Below the pieces are notes generated by a model that made no database searches, was not told where the DNA came from, and saw only the letters and a list, made by a program, of their open reading frames with translations. The position numbers and the translations under genes are program-made. Positions 9,972 through 17,261 of a stretch of 39,113 nucleotides of DNA are shown here, one piece after another. Source of the stretch: Orenia metallireducens (lineage in GTDB: Bacteria; Bacillota; Halanaerobiia; Halobacteroidales; Halobacteroidaceae); contig NZ_LWDV01000009.1 of assembly GCF_001693735.1 (NCBI RefSeq), forward strand, positions 806,086-845,198. The letters run 5' to 3'. Within the stretch, counting starts at the first letter, position 1; each line of letters starts with the position of its first letter.

Positions 9972-10796
9972 ATGAATAAAAAAGATCTTGGACCTAAAAT
10001 TCTCGATCTATTATTGTTATTTTTAGTATTTCTTTTCTTTCAATATATTACAATGATTATTTTAAATCTTATCTTATTACCCTTTCAATTATCACAAGAT
10101 AAAATTAATTTAATATATCGTCTACTAATTCCGCCTATCTCTTTTAGCTTAATCTTATATTTTGGCTTTAAACGGAGTAAGTTAAACCCCAAGGGGCTAT
10201 TTATTAATATAGCTTTATCCCCACTTAAAATTATAGCTTTATTTATATTAGGAATTGCCTTAAATATTATCTTATCAGAGTTGAATAATATTCTGCAAAG
10301 CTTCTATCCCTTATCAGAGAGGTTTGTTAAGGAGATTAATAACTATCTCTTTAATAGTTCCCTATCAATCACTATTTTATATAGTATTTCAACAGCCATC
10401 ACAGTTGTTTTAGAGGAGATACTCTTTAGAGGGATTATCTTAAAGACCTTATTAAAGAGATATTCAGTAAGTGTCGCTATATTTTCAACCTCATTATTCG
10501 CCCTATTATTCTCATTTAATCTTCAGAGTATTGTAAGTCTATTTACCTTACATCTATTACTAGGCTGGCTTTATACTAGGACAAGTTCTTTAATCAATCC
10601 TATATTAGGCAGAGTCTTCTATCAGCTTTGTACAATTATAGCACTCTATCTGTTACCTTATAAAATTAAAGGCTATAATAGCAAAGTAAGCAGTGTAGCA
10701 ACTTTTCAGCCTCTCTGGTTCAATCTCTTGGGGGTGGTCTTATTGGTGTTAGGAGTGTTGCTCTTACATATTGAGTTTAAGAAAGCTGAAAATTAA
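9972..10796 (+). CDS. CPBP/CAAX-protease-like membrane protein, probably inactive
   Basis: A 274-residue protein with about eight hydrophobic helices, typical of the CPBP (Abi) intramembrane metalloprotease family. Motif 1 is intact: EEILFR at residues 148-153. Motif 2, normally FxxxH, reads FALLF at 176-180. Motif 3, normally HxxxN, falls at RVFYQ (214-218). Both metal-binding histidines are therefore missing, although the surrounding family pattern (LLGWLYTRTSSL, PIL) is kept. I infer a pseudoprotease or a very divergent member. AGGAG lies 6 nt before the ATG. Nothing in the context points to a substrate. Confidence 0.75.
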   Translation: MNKKDLGPKILDLLLLFLVFLFFQYITMIILNLILLPFQLSQDKINLIYRLLIPPISFSLILYFGFKRSKLNPKGLFINIALSPLKIIALFILGIALNIILSELNNILQSFYPLSERFVKEINNYLFNSSLSITILYSISTAITVVLEEILFRGIILKTLLKRYSVSVAIFSTSLFALLFSFNLQSIVSLFTLHLLLGWLYTRTSSLINPILGRVFYQLCTIIALYLLPYKIKGYNSKVSSVATFQPLWFNLLGVVLLVLGVLLLHIEFKKAEN

Positions 10797-10810
10797 TATA
10801 TTAATTTTCA
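10787..10810. terminator. AT-only palindrome over the stop codon of the CPBP-like gene
   Basis: TGAAAATTAATA is followed directly by its complement. It is a perfect 24-nt palindrome that includes the stop codon and could serve as a weak terminator. Confidence 0.35.
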
Positions 10811-11023
10811 ACTTAATTTTATAGATTAGAGAATATTTAACTTTGGATATAGAGTTATATGGGTATATTGTATCAATTTTTCTCCTAACAGAATGGATTA
10901 TAATAAAAATGAAATTACATAGATTATATATAGTATCATTACTACAATTCAAACATTGACGGAATTCATCTGATGACTGGGAATCGGGAAGGTCTGATCT
11001 TAGAAGTTTTGAAGGGATAATTT

Positions 11024-11053
11024 AGAAGGTCTCAGCCTAGGCTGAGACCTTCT
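11024..11053 (-). terminator. Terminator of the AraC-type regulator
   Basis: A perfect 30-nt palindrome with arm AGAAGGTCTCAGCCT. It begins 8 nt after the stop codon at 11061. It has no long T-run on the minus strand. Confidence 0.7.
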
Positions 11054-11060
11054 ATTAAGA

Positions 11061-11924
11061 TTATTCTTTTATAATTGGAACCCAAACTTCAGATTTATAA
11101 TCAGCATCATTTGGATTACCTGGATAATAAATTTCTAACTCAGAAGTACCTGCATGTTCATAGCCTGTGGAAGGAAACCATTCAGCAAAGATTCGTTTCC
11201 ATACTTCTTGAATAGCATCAGGCATGGGACCAATCGACTCAAACACTGCCCAAGTCGAAGCTGGAATTTCTCTTTCTACTACATCAAAATCTATTTTACT
11301 TTCTGGTTTTTCAATTGCCACCATATAAGTAAACTCATCTTTCTGACTATCACAATCTACACCACATACACCCATAACACCTAAGTCACCCATCTTCTCT
11401 GTTAATTCATCATAAAAGCCACTACTACAGCATTCTTCCCAAAATTCAGGAATAGCTTTAAAGTTCTCTCCATCTACGGTAGATACTCTTATACCCTTTC
11501 CAACAATCTTAAATTCATCTCTCTCAATGATCTTATAGTTCATTCTTTCAGCTCCCTTTAATTGTATTTGAAAGAAAAAGCGTGGGTATGCTTTGAGGGT
11601 TACTTCACAATCTCTTACCTCTGAAGGATTTATCCCATGCAACTTTTTAAATGCTTTGGAAAATGATTCTGGGGTAGAATAGCCATACTTTAAGGCTACA
11701 TCAATTACTTTACTGTCATATGTAGCTAGTTCTTGAGCTGCTAAGGTCAATCTCCTCTTACGAAGATATTCAGCTACCGTTACATCTGTTAATATATGAA
11801 ACATTCTCTGAAAATGAAATTTCGATAGACAAGCCACCTTGGCTACCTCCTCAATATTTACTTCTTCACACAAATGTTCTTCTAAATAATCTAAACTATC
11901 ATTCATTTTTTGTAAGCATTCCAT
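11061..11924 (-). CDS. AraC-family regulator with GyrI-like effector domain
   Basis: A 287-residue transcription regulator. Residues 1-105 are an AraC double helix-turn-helix (FHRMF-like FQRMFHILT near 38 and KYGYSTPESFSKAFKKLHG near 79-97). Residues 125-287 form a GyrI-like/Rob-type small-molecule-binding domain (MNYKIIERDEFKIVGKGIRV near 123, and EIYYPGNPNDADYKSEVWVP at the end). Proteins with this layout usually sense hydrophobic or cationic compounds and switch on efflux or detoxification genes. No target gene lies next to it, although a MATE pump lies 5 kb away. The ATG follows AAGGGGAG. It has its own strong terminator. Confidence 0.9.
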   Translation of the reverse strand: MECLQKMNDSLDYLEEHLCEEVNIEEVAKVACLSKFHFQRMFHILTDVTVAEYLRKRRLTLAAQELATYDSKVIDVALKYGYSTPESFSKAFKKLHGINPSEVRDCEVTLKAYPRFFFQIQLKGAERMNYKIIERDEFKIVGKGIRVSTVDGENFKAIPEFWEECCSSGFYDELTEKMGDLGVMGVCGVDCDSQKDEFTYMVAIEKPESKIDFDVVEREIPASTWAVFESIGPMPDAIQEVWKRIFAEWFPSTGYEHAGTSELEIYYPGNPNDADYKSEVWVPIIKE

Positions 11925-12093
11925 TCTTTCTCTCCCCTTTAGAATAATGATAACATTAATTATTTAGCTTATCCTGTCATTGTATGCTCTTTAAAGACAG
12001 ATTGTAATCTATATAGAATTAATTATAATCACTTATATACTACAATCCCCCTTTGGAATATATACTTTTTATTATATCCTTCTTAGAAAAACA

Positions 12094-12118
12094 AGCTATA
12101 GGATTTACTCCCATAGCT
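12094..12118 (-). terminator. Terminator of the DUF6155 gene
   Basis: On the minus strand AGCTATGGGA pairs with TCCTATAGCT (one G-T pair) around a 5-nt loop, then TTGTTTTTC follows. It lies 22 nt after the stop codon. Confidence 0.75.
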
Positions 12119-12139
12119 CTGTAGATATAGAAAGAATTA

Positions 12140-12673
12140 TCATTCATTAAAGTAACTATAATATATCTCCATCATAGAATCGGCAAATCCCCATCCTATA
12201 CCTGAAGAATTATCCATAGCTTTTTTACATCTCTTTCTAAATTGATTCTCTAAATTATTCTTTACTATGTAATCTAATGTATTATTAAACATATTCTCTA
12301 TATTAATATAAAATCGTTCATCAATATCTCCATAAGTATTAGTAAACTTTACACCCTGCTCTACATAGGTCAACATTAGCTCAGTAATATGTACTGAATC
12401 ATCACTTATCTTTTTAAAATCAGAGATAGCCTTCTTCATCACAGAGTATCTCAACTTACCATCACCCCGAGCGGGAAAGAATTCATCTACAATCACCTTG
12501 CGATAATCCTCTAAAATCTCTTCTAAATATTCAGGCTTAAGCTTTGCTAAATAGTACTCTTTAACATCAGGAAAGGTTTTAAACAACTCCACCAGCTCAT
12601 TAATCATCTCTTTATTCTCCAATGTCTTTAAATAATCCCTTAATTCCTTGACTTTTATCTTGGTCTTAGCCAT
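12140..12673 (-). CDS. DUF6155 family protein
   Basis: A 177-residue, strongly charged and mostly helical cytoplasmic protein. The opening (KVKELRDYLKTLENKEMINE) and the FFPARGDGKLR segment near residue 66 fit DUF6155, a family of unknown function found in Firmicutes and Bacteroidetes. A conserved-looking C-terminus contains SGIGWGFADSM near 157. There is no membrane segment or signal peptide. GGGGGAG precedes the ATG, and the gene is a single-gene unit with its own terminator. No partner is suggested by the neighbours. Confidence 0.65.
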   Translation of the reverse strand: MAKTKIKVKELRDYLKTLENKEMINELVELFKTFPDVKEYYLAKLKPEYLEEILEDYRKVIVDEFFPARGDGKLRYSVMKKAISDFKKISDDSVHITELMLTYVEQGVKFTNTYGDIDERFYINIENMFNNTLDYIVKNNLENQFRKRCKKAMDNSSGIGWGFADSMMEIYYSYFNE

Positions 12674-12935
12674 AATATCTCCCCCTTATAAGTTAATATA
12701 TACCTAAATTATATAGATATACCCTTAGCTTGTCTAGTAATTTTAATTCTTATAAGGATTAACCCCAAATATATTATCCTAATACAATTATCCCCTTTGA
12801 CATTAAGCAATTAATAGTATATACTACAGGTAATGTGAAGTTGATGTTAAACTCATGTTAATGATTAAGAATAAATTTTTATTTATTAGAACTTATAGAC
12901 TTTTTAATATTATCTAAAGTAAGGGGGTCAATTCT

Positions 12936-13874
12936 ATGAAAGAGATTAATACAAAGTATGGAGTCTTAAAAGGTGTTACTTCCTGTGAAGCTTATCCTGA
13001 TGGAGAGATAAAGTCATGTAGATTAAATGAATACAATCTGATAGAAACACCTTATGGTTCCTTAGTTCCACAATATGAAGACTCTGAGGCTAGACGCAAA
13101 TATAAAGACTCTATTTCATTCTATGAAAGTGGTAAGATAAAGGCTATCTCTTTAAACAAAGCAACATCAATTAAGATGAAAAGTGATGTTTATAGTGCAG
13201 AACGTATTTTATTTTATGAAAGTGGAGAGATCAGATGCGTCTTTCCTTTAGATGGAAAAGTTACAGGGTACTGGACTGAAGAAAATGAGTATGAACTGGC
13301 AGAGAAGCTATCCTTTGATTTAAAATCTGGGAAGCTAGATAATAAAGTAATCAACATCCGCTTTTATCAAGATGGAGCAATTAAGAGTGTCACCCTCTGG
13401 CCACAAGAGAGAGCAAGAATCAATGCTTTAGATCAAGAAATAGAGATACATATAGGATTATCCCTATATCCAGATGGCTCATTAGAATCCTGTGAACCAA
13501 TTTTGCCTACACCTATTCCAACTCCTATAGGAACTATTATGGCTTATGATTGTGAGGCACTTGGGATGAATGGCGATAGCAATTCTCTTAATTTTTACCG
13601 ATCTGGGGAGATTAAATCTCTAAAGACATCAACAGATATCATAGAAATCATCGATAGAGATGGTAGGAGAAGAATAATTGAGCCAGGCTCTAAAATTCAC
13701 CCTTTCAATAATGAAATCAAGATGACTGTACCCATTACTATTAAGTTTAAAGAAGATTTGGTCACCTTTACTATCTTTGAAGAAGAGAGTTATAAGATTT
13801 CAGATTATAAGTTCACTGTCAAAAACTCTGAAACGATGGTAAGAAGTCAATGCGCAAGCTGTATAGAGCTTTGA
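12936..13874 (+). CDS. Protein built of FY-SGEIKS-type repeats
   Basis: A 312-residue cytoplasmic protein without signal peptide or membrane helix. It contains at least six copies of a short motif: YPDGEIKSCRL near 20, FYESGKIKAISL near 63, FYESGEIRCVF near 93, FYQDGAIKSVTL near 143, LYPDGSLESCEP near 178 and FYRSGEIKSLKT near 221. The motif resembles MORN/YwqK-type beta-hairpin repeats, in which each unit lays down two strands. A paired cysteine motif (CASC) stands near the C-terminus. The ATG follows AGGGGG. It stands alone, between an AT-rich spacer and a strong terminator. Function unknown; a structural or binding role is likely. Confidence 0.65.
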   Translation: MKEINTKYGVLKGVTSCEAYPDGEIKSCRLNEYNLIETPYGSLVPQYEDSEARRKYKDSISFYESGKIKAISLNKATSIKMKSDVYSAERILFYESGEIRCVFPLDGKVTGYWTEENEYELAEKLSFDLKSGKLDNKVINIRFYQDGAIKSVTLWPQERARINALDQEIEIHIGLSLYPDGSLESCEPILPTPIPTPIGTIMAYDCEALGMNGDSNSLNFYRSGEIKSLKTSTDIIEIIDRDGRRRIIEPGSKIHPFNNEIKMTVPITIKFKEDLVTFTIFEEESYKISDYKFTVKNSETMVRSQCASCIEL

Positions 13875-13945
13875 GATGACTGATGAAAGTTTAGCTTCTA
13901 AAGGTCTTAAAACTAAGCCTTTGCAGTTATACAGGCTTATAATAG

Positions 13946-13980
13946 AAAAACTCCCCCTCTAAATAGAGGGGGAGTTTTTT
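13946..13980 (+). terminator. Rho-independent terminator
   Basis: AAAAACTCCCCCTCT pairs perfectly with AGAGGGGGAGTTTTT around a 4-nt loop and ends in six T. It closes the repeat-protein unit 70 nt after its stop and separates it from the CRISPR array. Confidence 0.92.
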
Positions 13981-14048
13981 GCTTTTAGTTTCAATTTTTG
14001 TGGAGTGGCAGCAGTAACTATCATTAGAAGTAGAGTCTTTCTACCGCT

Positions 14049-14086
14049 CACGAAGAGTTTTTCGTGCTTTTTGAAAAACTCGTAAG
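14049..14086. repeat. CACGAAG...CGTAAG hairpin abutting the CRISPR array
   Basis: CACGAAG at 14049, stem GAGTTTTT, a loop, stem AAAAACTC, then CGTAAG ending at 14086. The very next base begins the surviving part of the truncated CRISPR repeat. The same flanks with other stems occur at 889-923, 21741-21774, 32873-32902 and 32981-33055. Confidence 0.6.
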
Positions 14087-14401
14087 TTATTGGATTGTAG
14101 ATTATAACCTTTTTATGATGAATCTAGTGTCGCTAGAGGTTTAGAGTTTCAATCCTTGTTTTATTGGATTGTAGATTATAACTGATGCTTTGAAAGTTAT
14201 TGAAGATGCTAAATTTAAGTTTCAATCCTTGTTTTATTGGATTGTAGATTATAACTGAAATAGCAAGAGAGAAAGATATAGAAGGCAGAAGGTTTCAATC
14301 CTTGTTTTATTGGATTGTAGATTATAACGCTAATAAGAAAAGGGGCGTTGAGCGAGCCGAAAAAGTTTCAATCCTTGTTTTATTGGATTGTAGATTATAA
14401 C
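14087..14401 (-). CRISPR. Orphan CRISPR array, five repeats and four spacers
   Basis: Four perfect 37-bp repeats lie at 14146-14182, 14219-14255, 14292-14328 and 14365-14401, and a truncated one (22 bp, TTATTGGATTGTAGATTATA plus AC) at 14087-14108. Spacers are 14109-14145 (37 bp), 14183-14218, 14256-14291 and 14329-14364 (36 bp each). On the minus strand each repeat begins GTTATAATC and ends GGATTGAAAC, the usual 3' end of type I or III repeats, so crRNAs should be read from the minus strand. That puts the leader at 14402 and beyond and the decayed repeat at the far (trailer) end, as expected. AATCC and GGATT can pair within the repeat. No cas gene is in the window. Confidence 0.93.
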
Positions 14402-14600
14402 CCGTTTTTTGTCAACTTTCCTATTCTAGCAAGGGTTCAGCAGAGTTTACTGATAGAACAAATCCTACATTTTAGCCTGTATATTCATACATTCAGCTAC
14501 TTTTTAGACAAAATGCCGTTAAATCGCACCTTCAATGATTTCTTATAAATACTGGCTTTATCAAAGTTCGTATATTCATACATCAATAATTTGATGAGAT
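14402..14600 (-). promoter_or_regulatory. Probable CRISPR leader
   Basis: Array orientation places the leader here. The region is non-coding and AT-rich. It carries two exact copies of GTATATTCATACAT at 14479-14492 and 14570-14583, 91 bp apart, and on the minus strand a TTGACAAAAAAC stretch just before the first repeat. Leader function is inferred from repeat orientation only. Confidence 0.45.
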
Positions 14601-14748
14601 TCTACGATAAAAATATCCCCATCTGTCTAATATTTTACCATAATATTCTTGGGAAATCAATAAATATGGAAGATAAGATTTTTAATATCTATTAAAAATT
14701 CTTAGTCATAATTGACCACCTCATAAGTAAACTTGATCCCTCTAATAA

Positions 14749-14772
14749 AAGGGCAGATTTAAATCTGCCCTT
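14749..14772 (-). terminator. Terminator of the ZIP/DUF3298 unit
   Basis: AAGGGCAGATTT followed directly by its complement, a 24-nt palindrome just after the stop codon, with TTTTATTAG following on the minus strand. Confidence 0.75.
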
Positions 14773-14774
14773 CC

Positions 14775-15428
14775 TTACCCAAACATCCTAGCTAAGGGGC
14801 TACCTTCAGCAATAATATCTTCAATCTCATAGATAGATATTGGAAAGTGTAGCAACCCATAAACATAAGGAGCAATCTCATATAATTGAAAATATATCAC
14901 CAAGGATTTGTCAGCTATATAGTAATCTTGGTCTGCTCTAATCCCCTCAAATTCTCCTAACAATGGAATCTCACGCTCTTTAATCTGCTCTCTGATAATC
15001 TCAGATAATCTCTGGCGATAATTACTACCTGCTTTGAATAGTTCACTCAACTGATACTCCTTACCTGTATCAATATCAAAGGTCAAAGATCTAATGAGTG
15101 TTAAGCCATGGGCTCCACCAGAAAAAGCATAGTTAATTAAAGATAAACTAAGGACATTCCTTTGATTTGTCTTAATCTCATAATATCCTGTAACCTCTGT
15201 CAAGGGATTCTCATAATACCCCTGTTCTTTAATCAACTTATCAGTTTCTTTATAAATCTTTTTATTAATCCTATCTTGAACCCCTTTATCCTTCAAGCCC
15301 TTAACCTGAGGATAATAAACTCTTAATTTAGGTCTACTCACCCTGACAGTACTTATATTGACAGGAAGCTTAATATAATTATCCACCTTTATCCATCCCC
15401 TTTTATGATCTTCCTCTATCCTATTCAT
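14775..15428 (-). CDS. DUF4163/DUF3298 (RsiV-like) domain protein
   Basis: A 217-residue protein. The first 120 residues match the DUF4163/PdaC-type pattern (RVYYPQVKGL, then GYYEIKTNQRNVLSLSL), and the region SGGAHGLTLIRSLTFDIDTG near 110 is the hallmark of DUF3298, found in the extracellular part of RsiV, which binds lysozyme, and in deacetylase PdaC. No signal peptide or membrane helix is visible, which is odd for this family. The first ATG has no good SD. A GTG at codon 15 behind AAAAGGGG is an alternative start. It follows the ZIP gene by 24 bp and probably shares its transcript. Confidence 0.7.
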   Translation of the reverse strand: MNRIEEDHKRGWIKVDNYIKLPVNISTVRVSRPKLRVYYPQVKGLKDKGVQDRINKKIYKETDKLIKEQGYYENPLTEVTGYYEIKTNQRNVLSLSLINYAFSGGAHGLTLIRSLTFDIDTGKEYQLSELFKAGSNYRQRLSEIIREQIKEREIPLLGEFEGIRADQDYYIADKSLVIYFQLYEIAPYVYGLLHFPISIYEIEDIIAEGSPLARMFG

Positions 15429-15452
15429 AAAAGGAGTAATTGGTGCTAATTA

Positions 15453-16181
15453 CTACTCTAAATTTATTAAAATTACAGAACTCATCAAACCTAAGGCTGC
15501 TATTAAACCTACCCATACACCACTTTCTTCGTAGGCTTCTGGCATCATAGTTGAAGATACCATGGCTACTATTCCACCAGCAGCAAAGGCACTAATCATG
15601 GCAATGATAGCTGGAGAACTATCCTTTAGAAGGAAAAATCCTACCAAAGAACTTAGCAATGCAAGTACAGAAACCAATACCCATAATAATAATATCCTTG
15701 TTTTAGAATATCCATCCTTCTTTAACCCAATACTGCTGGATAACCCTTCAGGAAAGTTGCTTAAAAAAACAGCTATCACCAATAGATAACTTACATTAGT
15801 AGAATCCACCAAACTAACTCCAATAATCAAAGATTCAGGGATAGCATCCATAATGGTCCCAATAAAGATTGCTAAACCTGAATGACCTTCTGGATTTCCC
15901 TTCGATCGCTTTCTCTGATGCCCCCCTCGTTTAGCTATCAATAGATTAAAGATGGTAAATAATAATGCTCCACCTATAAAAGCAATCGTGGTCAACTTAA
16001 TTCCTCCATCTTCTACTGCTTGAGTGAGCAGTTCAAAAGAGGCTGCTCCAATCAGAACTCCAGTACCAAAGGCCATAATAAATCCAATAATCTTCTTTTC
16101 TATATTAAAAGATAGCCCTACTAATGATCCTAAAAAAACCGCTGAACCTGCTAAACCACCCCATAATGCTGCTCTTAACAT
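15453..16181 (-). CDS. ZIP family metal transporter
   Basis: A 242-residue integral membrane protein with about eight helices. ZIP proteins move zinc, iron or manganese into the cytoplasm. The two signature helices are present in variant form: MDAIPESLIIG near residue 113 and LSNFPEGLSSS near 141, with a related TMMPEAYEES near 212. Where many ZIP proteins have histidine before the PE motifs, this one has Asp and Asn, so metal preference may differ. A charged loop RKRSKGNPEGHSG near 90-103 contains the only obvious histidine cluster. SD AAAGGAAG precedes the ATG. It is the first gene of a two-gene unit with the DUF3298-type gene. Confidence 0.88.
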   Translation of the reverse strand: MLRAALWGGLAGSAVFLGSLVGLSFNIEKKIIGFIMAFGTGVLIGAASFELLTQAVEDGGIKLTTIAFIGGALLFTIFNLLIAKRGGHQRKRSKGNPEGHSGLAIFIGTIMDAIPESLIIGVSLVDSTNVSYLLVIAVFLSNFPEGLSSSIGLKKDGYSKTRILLLWVLVSVLALLSSLVGFFLLKDSSPAIIAMISAFAAGGIVAMVSSTMMPEAYEESGVWVGLIAALGLMSSVILINLE

Positions 16182-16321
16182 CTTCTATCTTCCTTTGTGT
16201 TTAAAGATTTTAGTATTATTTTTTAATATCCCTCAACTTTAATTTTTTTATTATCATAAAAGATTTTACCAGTACAGCTTAATTAGAGTAGAGTAATTGA
16301 TATTCAGACACTTTAGTAATA

Positions 16322-16396
16322 AATCTGAAGTCACGAGTAACCAGCAAAGAACTTGACTTATCACCTGTTACTCATCACTAGTTACTAGCCACTGTC
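16322..16396. repeat. GAGTAAC-type inverted-repeat module
   Basis: CACGAGTAACCAGC on the left and CTGTTACTCATCACTAGTTA on the right form an imperfect hairpin like that at 3060-3130. Confidence 0.5.
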
Positions 16397-16410
16397 CTAC
16401 AATAAATATA

Positions 16411-16446
16411 AAAAGAGAGCCATAGCGGCAGCTACAACTCTCTTTT
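16411..16446 (-). terminator. Terminator of the tre unit
   Basis: AAAAGAGAG pairs with CTCTCTTTT across a loop that contains a smaller AGC/GCT stem. It lies about 80 nt after the treR stop codon. Confidence 0.7.
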
Positions 16447-16525
16447 AAAGTTAATTCAAATTAAAGGATGTCTATTCTTATTAATAAAATTAAATCATTT
16501 TATTTGTTAATCTAATAAAAGTATA

Positions 16526-17239
16526 TCAATGACTTCTTCTTGCGAAATCTACAAATCTAAACTTATCAGGTCTATGCCTAGATTCAGTATACTGAAAGAG
16601 TGTAGCATCATCTAAATAGACATAACTTTTGACTACTACAACTACATTATAGCCATCTAAGTCTAGATTTTCCTTATCTTCTTTGGTCGGTTCTTCTACA
16701 GATATCAACTTTTTAGCAAAGCTGATCTTTAAATCCAGCTCCCCTTCGATATATTCATAGATTGAATCTTCACATATCTCTTTAGTTAATAAGGGAACTG
16801 CATCTCTTTTAAGATAATCCTTATCTAAGATTATCTTCTGCCCACCTATCTCTCTAACCCTAATTAACTTCCAGACCTCATCATCTTCTGACAAATGTAA
16901 TTGTTCCATTAAAAACTTATCACCCTGCATCACATCAAGCTCCAGCAGGATAGTATTAGAGTCTTGCCCTAACTTCTGGGATAACTCTTTAAAGCTGACT
17001 ACACCTGAAATAGGAAAATCAAATTTATTGATATCCAATACAATCGAGCCTTTTCCTTGAACCTTCTGTATATAACCATTTTGCGCTAATAAGTTCAATG
17101 CCTTTCTGACTGTTCCTCTAGATAAATCATACTCTTGACTCAACTGATTTTCAGAAGGTAATTGGCTTTTAGGTCTTATCTCTCCTGTCTCTATCTTTTT
17201 AGCAAGTTCATTATATATCTTTAGATATTTATTATTCAT
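16526..17239 (-). CDS. treR: Trehalose operon repressor TreR (GntR family)
   Basis: GntR-family repressor expected to leave its operator when trehalose-6-phosphate binds. The N-terminal winged helix-turn-helix spans residues 1-65 (SQLPSENQLSQEYDLSRGTV), followed by a UTRA ligand domain (ISGVVSFKELS near 73 to the C-terminal RHRPDKFRFVDFARRSH). These are typical TreR landmarks. I chose the ATG at 17239 because GGGTGAT lies upstream. The frame also offers an ATG at 17257, 4 nt after the treA stop, without an SD but possibly coupled. It is the last gene of treP-treA-treR, and its likely operators lie at the treP promoter, giving autoregulation. Confidence 0.93.
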   Translation of the reverse strand: MNNKYLKIYNELAKKIETGEIRPKSQLPSENQLSQEYDLSRGTVRKALNLLAQNGYIQKVQGKGSIVLDINKFDFPISGVVSFKELSQKLGQDSNTILLELDVMQGDKFLMEQLHLSEDDEVWKLIRVREIGGQKIILDKDYLKRDAVPLLTKEICEDSIYEYIEGELDLKISFAKKLISVEEPTKEDKENLDLDGYNVVVVVKSYVYLDDATLFQYTESRHRPDKFRFVDFARRSH

Positions 17240-17261
17240 AATCATCACCCAGAACATTCTA

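Larger units (their letters stand above)
16182..16525. other. Gap with repeat module and treR terminator
   Basis: Holds the upstream region of the ZIP gene, a GAGTAAC-type module at 16322-16396, and the treR terminator at 16411-16446. No coding pattern is seen. Confidence 0.5.

Noticed and set aside
10764-10952. 62-codon frame on the minus strand after the CPBP-like gene
   Set aside because: It overlaps the end of a real gene antisense, starts without an SD and has chance AT-rich composition.
14348-14548. 66-codon frame on the plus strand
   Set aside because: It begins inside a CRISPR spacer and runs through a repeat, so it is not a gene.
13875-14774. cas genes or a second array near the CRISPR
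   Set aside because: The flanking genes are a repeat protein on one side and DUF3298/ZIP on the other. Neither strand shows a Cas-like frame.
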